Below are positions 21,513-24,666 of a stretch of DNA of 24,666 nt, piece after piece. The position numbers and the translations under genes are program-made. Numbering within the stretch: the stretch's first letter is position 1; each line of letters opens with the position of its first letter. This stretch comes from AC-32 sp036265535. GTDB taxonomy: Bacteria > Actinomycetota > Thermoleophilia > Gaiellales > Gaiellaceae. The notes beneath the pieces are model-generated. The model did not search any database. It saw only the letters and a list, made by a program, of their open reading frames with translations, and was not told the origin of the DNA. The stretch is taken from contig DATAOV010000111.1 in NCBI GenBank assembly GCA_036265535.1, forward strand, positions 1 through 24,666. The letters run 5' to 3'.

Positions 21513-21656
21513 CTAGGCGAAGGCGCTGCGGAAGACGGAAGGGCGCAGGTCGAGCGGACGCTTGCAGCGCCCGCACCGGCTCACGCTCGAACCCTTCTGC
21601 TCGGATCGCTCCTGCAGGAGGGGCTTCTCGCAGCGGCATTTCTCGTGCTTCGTCAT
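21513..21656 (-). CDS. 47-residue Cys4 (zinc-ribbon-like) protein coupled to amt
   Basis: The last gene of the nitrogen operon. Its ATG (21656-21654) overlaps the amt stop as ATGA, the same coupling used throughout this operon, which is strong evidence that it is translated. The product is small and basic with four cysteines in two knuckles, KCRCEK (C7, C9) and SRCGRCKRP (C28, C31), spaced to bind one zinc. The first pair is CxC rather than the usual CxxC. An upstream in-frame start at 21782 lies within amt and is rejected. No known family is recognised. By position it may modulate the transporter or PII, or handle metal, but this is inference. Confidence 0.72.
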   Translation of the reverse strand: MTKHEKCRCEKPLLQERSEQKGSSVSRCGRCKRPLDLRPSVFRSAFA

Positions 21657-23047
21657 GCGGCCTCCTGAACCGACTCTGCAGGCGGCGTCGGACGGTGCGT
21701 ATGGCCGTGCCCGAGCAGGTGACCGTGAGCCTCGGTTCCGTACCCGCCGGGAACCGGGATGTAGAACTCGGGATAGCCCCACATGCCGTGCTCGGAGACG
21801 TCCAGGCCCGCAGTCTCGGTCTCTTCCTCGACGCGGATGCCCCAGAGGCGCTTCATCGTCCAGAGGCAGCCGAACGAGGCTGAGAACGTGAAGGCGCCCA
21901 CGGCGGCGAGGCCGAGGAGCTGCACCCAGACCTGGTGCAGCGAGCCCGTGTAGACGAAGCCGCCCTGCCCGGTCTTGAGCGTGGACGCGAGGGCCGGTAC
22001 TGCGAATAGGCCGGTCGCGATGGTGCCCCAGACGCCCGAGACGCCGTGGACTGCGACGGCGCCGATCGGGTCGTCGATGCCGATGCGCTCCACGGCGAGC
22101 ACGCCGACGACGGCGATGACACCCGAGACGAGGCCGATCACGACCGCGGCCCAGGGCGCCACGAAGCCCGAGGCCGCCGTCACGGCGACCAGCGCGGCGA
22201 GCACGCCGTTCAGCATCATCGAGATGTCGGGCTTGCGCAGCACGAGCCAGGCGGTGATCACGCCGCTAACCGCTCCGGCCGCCGCCGCGAGGTTCGTCGT
22301 CAGCGCGACGTAGGCGAAGTAGCCGACCTTGTCGCCGGTGACGACCCCGAGCGTGGAGCCGGGGTTGAAGCCGAACCAGCCGAACCAGAGGATGATCGTG
22401 CCGAGGACGGCGTAGGGGATGTTGTGCCCGGGGATCGCGTTGCCCTTTCGGGTCGGGCCGTCGAACTTCCCGATCCGCGGGCCGAGGAGCAGCGCTCCCG
22501 CCAGCGCGGCCAGCGCGCCCTGGTAGTGCACGACCGTCGAGCCGGCGAAGTCCTGCATGCCGAGCCCGAAGAGCCAGCCGCCGCCCCAGACCCAATGCGA
22601 GGTGACCGAGTAGATGAGCGTGAAGGCGGCCCCGAAGACGAAGTAGACCCAGAGCTTGGCGCGCTCGGCCATCGCGCCCCAGACGATTGCGAGCGAGACG
22701 CCGGCGAAGACGACCTCGAAGAGGTAGCCGGCCGCACCGGGCACGGTGGTGAAGAACGAATACGGCGCAGCACCGACGGAGAGCAGCGAGTCGACCGAGG
22801 GCGCGAAGCCGCTCGTGCCGGTGAAGCGGTTGCCGTCGCCGAAGGCGATCCCGAAGCCGACCGCCCAGTAGACGAGCGAGCAGACGCCGAAGATGAGCAC
22901 GTTCTTGCCGGCGATGTGGGCCGCGTTCTTCATCCGCGTCAGCCCCGCCTCGAGGAAGGCGAAGCCGGCCTGCATGAACATCACGAGCACGGCCGCGACG
23001 ACGACCCAGAGGGTGTTCGCTGCGAGAAGGAGGTCGCTGTTCTTCAT
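21653..23047 (-). CDS. amt: Ammonium transporter (Amt/AmtB) with His-rich C-terminal tail
   Basis: A 464-residue, eleven-span ammonium channel/transporter. Pore residues are conserved: MQDFAGSTVVH has the D160-type aspartate (D166) and the first pore histidine (H174), and VAVHGVSGVWG the second (H334). The N-terminal motif NTLWVVVAAVLVMFMQAGFA is standard, and no cleaved signal peptide is evident. The cytosolic C-terminus keeps the PII-responsive stretch AGLDVSEHGMWGY (413-425). It then extends about 40 residues more, including AHGHLLGHGHTH with five histidines (H441, H443, H447, H449, H451). A strong GGAGGAGG precedes the ATG, which overlaps the PII stop. An upstream extension of the open frame belongs to the PII region and is rejected. 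Confidence 0.95.
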   Translation of the reverse strand: MKNSDLLLAANTLWVVVAAVLVMFMQAGFAFLEAGLTRMKNAAHIAGKNVLIFGVCSLVYWAVGFGIAFGDGNRFTGTSGFAPSVDSLLSVGAAPYSFFTTVPGAAGYLFEVVFAGVSLAIVWGAMAERAKLWVYFVFGAAFTLIYSVTSHWVWGGGWLFGLGMQDFAGSTVVHYQGALAALAGALLLGPRIGKFDGPTRKGNAIPGHNIPYAVLGTIILWFGWFGFNPGSTLGVVTGDKVGYFAYVALTTNLAAAAGAVSGVITAWLVLRKPDISMMLNGVLAALVAVTAASGFVAPWAAVVIGLVSGVIAVVGVLAVERIGIDDPIGAVAVHGVSGVWGTIATGLFAVPALASTLKTGQGGFVYTGSLHQVWVQLLGLAAVGAFTFSASFGCLWTMKRLWGIRVEEETETAGLDVSEHGMWGYPEFYIPVPGGYGTEAHGHLLGHGHTHRPTPPAESVQEAA

Positions 23048-23397
23048 GCTGCCTCCTCCGCGCGCTCGAGCGGCAAGCCCGTGCGGTTGTGGGTCACGTG
23101 CTCGACCTTCATCGTCCAGACGAGACCGTCGCCGCACTCGTTGCCGCTGCGCGCGGCGTCGGCGACCGCCGCGGCGACCGTGGGGGCGAGCTCGTTCGCG
23201 ACGACGAAGGTGAGCAGGGCTTTGGGCAGGAAGCGGGACTCGAACACCCTCCCTCGGTACTCGTGCGTGATCCCGCGCTGGCGCCCGTGGCCCACCGCCT
23301 CCACGACGGTCACGCCCACGTGGCCCGTCTGCTCCTCGACCGCGTCGATCACCGTCTCCACGCGCTCGCGCAGGACGACGGCCTCTACCTTCGTCAT
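23044..23397 (-). CDS. Divergent PII nitrogen regulatory protein (GlnB/GlnK family)
   Basis: A 117-residue PII-like signal protein, encoded directly before amt as glnK usually is. The fold motifs are present: an opening strand VEAVVL, VGVTVVEAVGHGRQRG with the 2-oxoglutarate-binding Gln (Q40), a T-loop THEYRGRVFESR, the conserved FLPK (K59), and NECGDGLVWT plus HNRTG for the nucleotide site. Several key residues differ from E. coli PII. The T-loop Tyr51, target of uridylylation or adenylylation, is Phe (F52). The GDGK lysine (K90) is Leu. The R-x-R pair reads H-N-R. It should therefore lack covalent control and may bind ATP and 2-oxoglutarate differently. Both ends overlap neighbours by 4 bases (GNAT upstream, amt downstream). 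Confidence 0.88.
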   Translation of the reverse strand: MTKVEAVVLRERVETVIDAVEEQTGHVGVTVVEAVGHGRQRGITHEYRGRVFESRFLPKALLTFVVANELAPTVAAAVADAARSGNECGDGLVWTMKVEHVTHNRTGLPLERAEEAA

Positions 23398-23894
23398 GTG
23401 ACCACCTCGCTTCGTCGTTCGACCAGGACAACGTCTCGCCAGACGCCGTGCAGGCGCCCGATCCGTTCGTGGGTGCCGACGACACGGAAGCCGAGTTGTC
23501 GCAAGAGCCCGAGGCTCGCCTCGTTCTCGGGGAAGACGCCCGTCTGCAGCGTCCAGATGCCGCCGCGCTCGGAGCTCGAGATCACCGCGGCCAGCAGCTC
23601 CTTGCCGATCCCGGTGCCCCGCGCCTTGGCAGCGACGTAGGCGCTCACCTCGGCGACGCCGGCGTAGCACGTGCGCGCCGAGACGGCCATCAGCGCGATC
23701 CAGCCGAGCACGCGGCCCTCCCGCGTGGCCACGAAACGGTGCTCGGGAAGGTGGGCCGCGTCCCAGGCCTCCCACGACGGCACCTCGGTCTCGAAGGTCG
23801 CGTTCCCCGTCTCGATGCCCTCGGCGTAGATCTGCGAGACCTCGAGCCAGTCGTCCGGCCCGAGGTCTCGCACTGCGACGGCGGTCCCGATCAC
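23394..23894 (-). CDS. GNAT N-acetyltransferase, phosphinothricin/methionine-sulfoximine type
   Basis: A 166-residue acetyltransferase using acetyl-CoA; the binding loop is ARGTGIGKELL. N-terminal VRDLGPDDWLEVSQIYAEGI, then ATFETEVPSWEAW, and the late VFPENEASLGLLRQLGFR with VGTHERIGRLHGVWRDVVL match the Pat/Bar/MnaT group, which acetylates phosphinothricin, methionine sulfoximine and related amino acids. Those compounds are glutamine synthetase inhibitors, and this gene starts at the base after the glnA stop (TAG then GTG), so protection of GS or trimming of a GS-related metabolite is an attractive inference. The substrate is not proven by sequence. The stop overlaps the PII start by 4 bases. 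Confidence 0.88.
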   Translation of the reverse strand: MIGTAVAVRDLGPDDWLEVSQIYAEGIETGNATFETEVPSWEAWDAAHLPEHRFVATREGRVLGWIALMAVSARTCYAGVAEVSAYVAAKARGTGIGKELLAAVISSSERGGIWTLQTGVFPENEASLGLLRQLGFRVVGTHERIGRLHGVWRDVVLVERRSEVVT

Positions 23895-24666
23895 CTAGCA
23901 GTCGTAGTAGAGGGCGAACTCGGCCGGGTGCGGCCGGAGCCGCACTACGTCGACCTCGTTCTCCCGTTTGTAGTCGATCCAGGTGCGGATCAGCTCCTCC
24001 GAGAAGACGCCGCCCACGAGCAGGAAGTCGTGGTCGGCCTCGAGCGCGTCGAGTGCCTCGGCGAGCGAGCCCGGCACCTGCGGCACCGTGGCATCCGCCC
24101 GGCCTTCGTCGAAGAGGTCGTAGTCGGCCGGAGCGCCGGCGTCGAGACCCTTCTGGATCCCGTCGATGCCCGCCATCAGCATCGCCGAGAAGGCGAGGTA
24201 CGGGTTCGCCGCCGCGTCCGGGCAGCGGAACTCGATTCGCTTGGCCTTGGGCGAGTCGGAGTACATCGGGATCCGAATGCAGGCCGAGCGGTTCCGCTGC
24301 GAGTAGACGAGGTTGACCGGCGCCTCGTAGCCGGGAACGAGCCGGCGATACGAGTTCGTGGTCGGCGCGCAGAACGCGAGGAGCGCCGGCGCGTGTGCGA
24401 GCAGCCCGCCGACATAGCAGCGTGCGAGCTGGGACAGGCCGGCATAGCCGGACTTGTCCGCCATCAGCGGCGTGCTTTCCTTCCAGAGCGACTGGTGGGT
24501 GTGCATCCCGGAGCCGTTGTCGCCGAAGAGCGGCTTCGGCATGAAGGTCACGGTCTTCCCGGCCGCACGCGCGACGTTCTTGACCACGTACTTGTAGGTC
24601 ATGACCTGGTCGGCCATGCGCAGGAGCGGCTGGTAGCGGAGGTCGATTTCGCACTGGCCGCCCGAC
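23895..24666 (-). CDS. glnA: Glutamine synthetase type I, N-terminus beyond the window
   Basis: The C-terminal 256 residues of glutamine synthetase, which makes glutamine from glutamate, ammonia and ATP. The frame is open to the right edge (GGQCEIDLRYQPLLRMADQV), so the first part of the gene lies outside; the internal ATG at 24617 is not the start. Active-site blocks present are FGDNGSGMHTHQSLW, NRSACIRIP, KRIEFRCPDAAANPYLAFS and the C-terminal RPHPAEFALYYD. The adenylylation loop region reads ADYDLFDEG rather than NLYDLPPEE; a Tyr-Asp-Leu is kept, so modification cannot be excluded. It is the first visible gene of the glnA-GNAT-PII-amt-Cys4 operon, with no gap to the GNAT gene. Confidence 0.95.
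   Translation of the reverse strand, partial: SGGQCEIDLRYQPLLRMADQVMTYKYVVKNVARAAGKTVTFMPKPLFGDNGSGMHTHQSLWKESTPLMADKSGYAGLSQLARCYVGGLLAHAPALLAFCAPTTNSYRRLVPGYEAPVNLVYSQRNRSACIRIPMYSDSPKAKRIEFRCPDAAANPYLAFSAMLMAGIDGIQKGLDAGAPADYDLFDEGRADATVPQVPGSLAEALDALEADHDFLLVGGVFSEELIRTWIDYKRENEVDVVRLRPHPAEFALYYDC

Noticed and set aside
22046..23401. 451-codon plus-strand open frame opposite amt and PII
   Set aside because: Very Arg/Asp/Glu-rich composition with no motif; the opposite strand holds unmistakable Amt and PII.

Overview
The window is about 24.7 kb of very GC-rich DNA with strong G/C bias at third codon positions, dense gene packing and many 4-base ATGA/GTGA start-stop overlaps. Gene content and order point to an actinobacterium. 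The core is an fhaA-fhaB-pstP-rodA-pbpA-pknB cluster like the one next to oriC in Mycobacterium and Streptomyces. The proteins look like a deep-branching lineage; Thermoleophilia (Gaiellales/Solirubrobacterales) is my guess from general resemblance, not a database result. I see no tRNA, rRNA, CRISPR array, insertion sequence or prophage. This reads as chromosomal core sequence with lineage-specific parts.

Layout, left to right. Positions 1-231 hold a probable structured RNA ending in a clear intrinsic terminator. Next come an atypical SDR oxidoreductase (-), a secreted three-repeat cysteine protein (+), dCTP deaminase (-), a DUF4015 glycosidase-like protein (+), a GABA-type aminotransferase (+) and a membrane Ser/Thr kinase with a discoidin-like outer domain (+). 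From 16575 down to 6752 on the minus strand runs one long operon: a kinase with a multi-pass membrane tail, fhaA, fhaB, pstP, rodA, pbpA, PASTA-kinase pknB and ddl. It joins phospho-signalling (kinases, phosphatase, FHA readers) to peptidoglycan building (SEDS polymerase, class B PBP, D-Ala-D-Ala ligase). To its right on the plus strand are a single-pass membrane protein with a CARDB-like outer domain, a DUF4446 protein, an HNH endonuclease and a SIMPL-domain protein. On the minus strand follow a methyltransferase and a two-domain sulfurtransferase. The right end is a minus-strand nitrogen operon: glnA (cut by the window edge), a GNAT acetyltransferase, a divergent PII protein, an ammonium transporter with a His-rich tail and a 47-residue Cys4 protein. 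The last four are linked by 4-base overlaps.

Three threads stand out. (1) Six transcription units start with a TANNNT hexamer only 6-9 bases before an ATG/GTG and no Shine-Dalgarno, the pattern of leaderless transcripts. (2) The sulfurtransferase reading frame has no usable start codon for its first rhodanese domain and is joined in frame to the methyltransferase through one TAG. (3) The nitrogen operon has a PII whose T-loop tyrosine is Phe and whose ATP-site residues are altered, next to an Amt with a histidine tail and a coupled tiny zinc-ribbon protein. This is the best candidate here for an undescribed variation on a known system.
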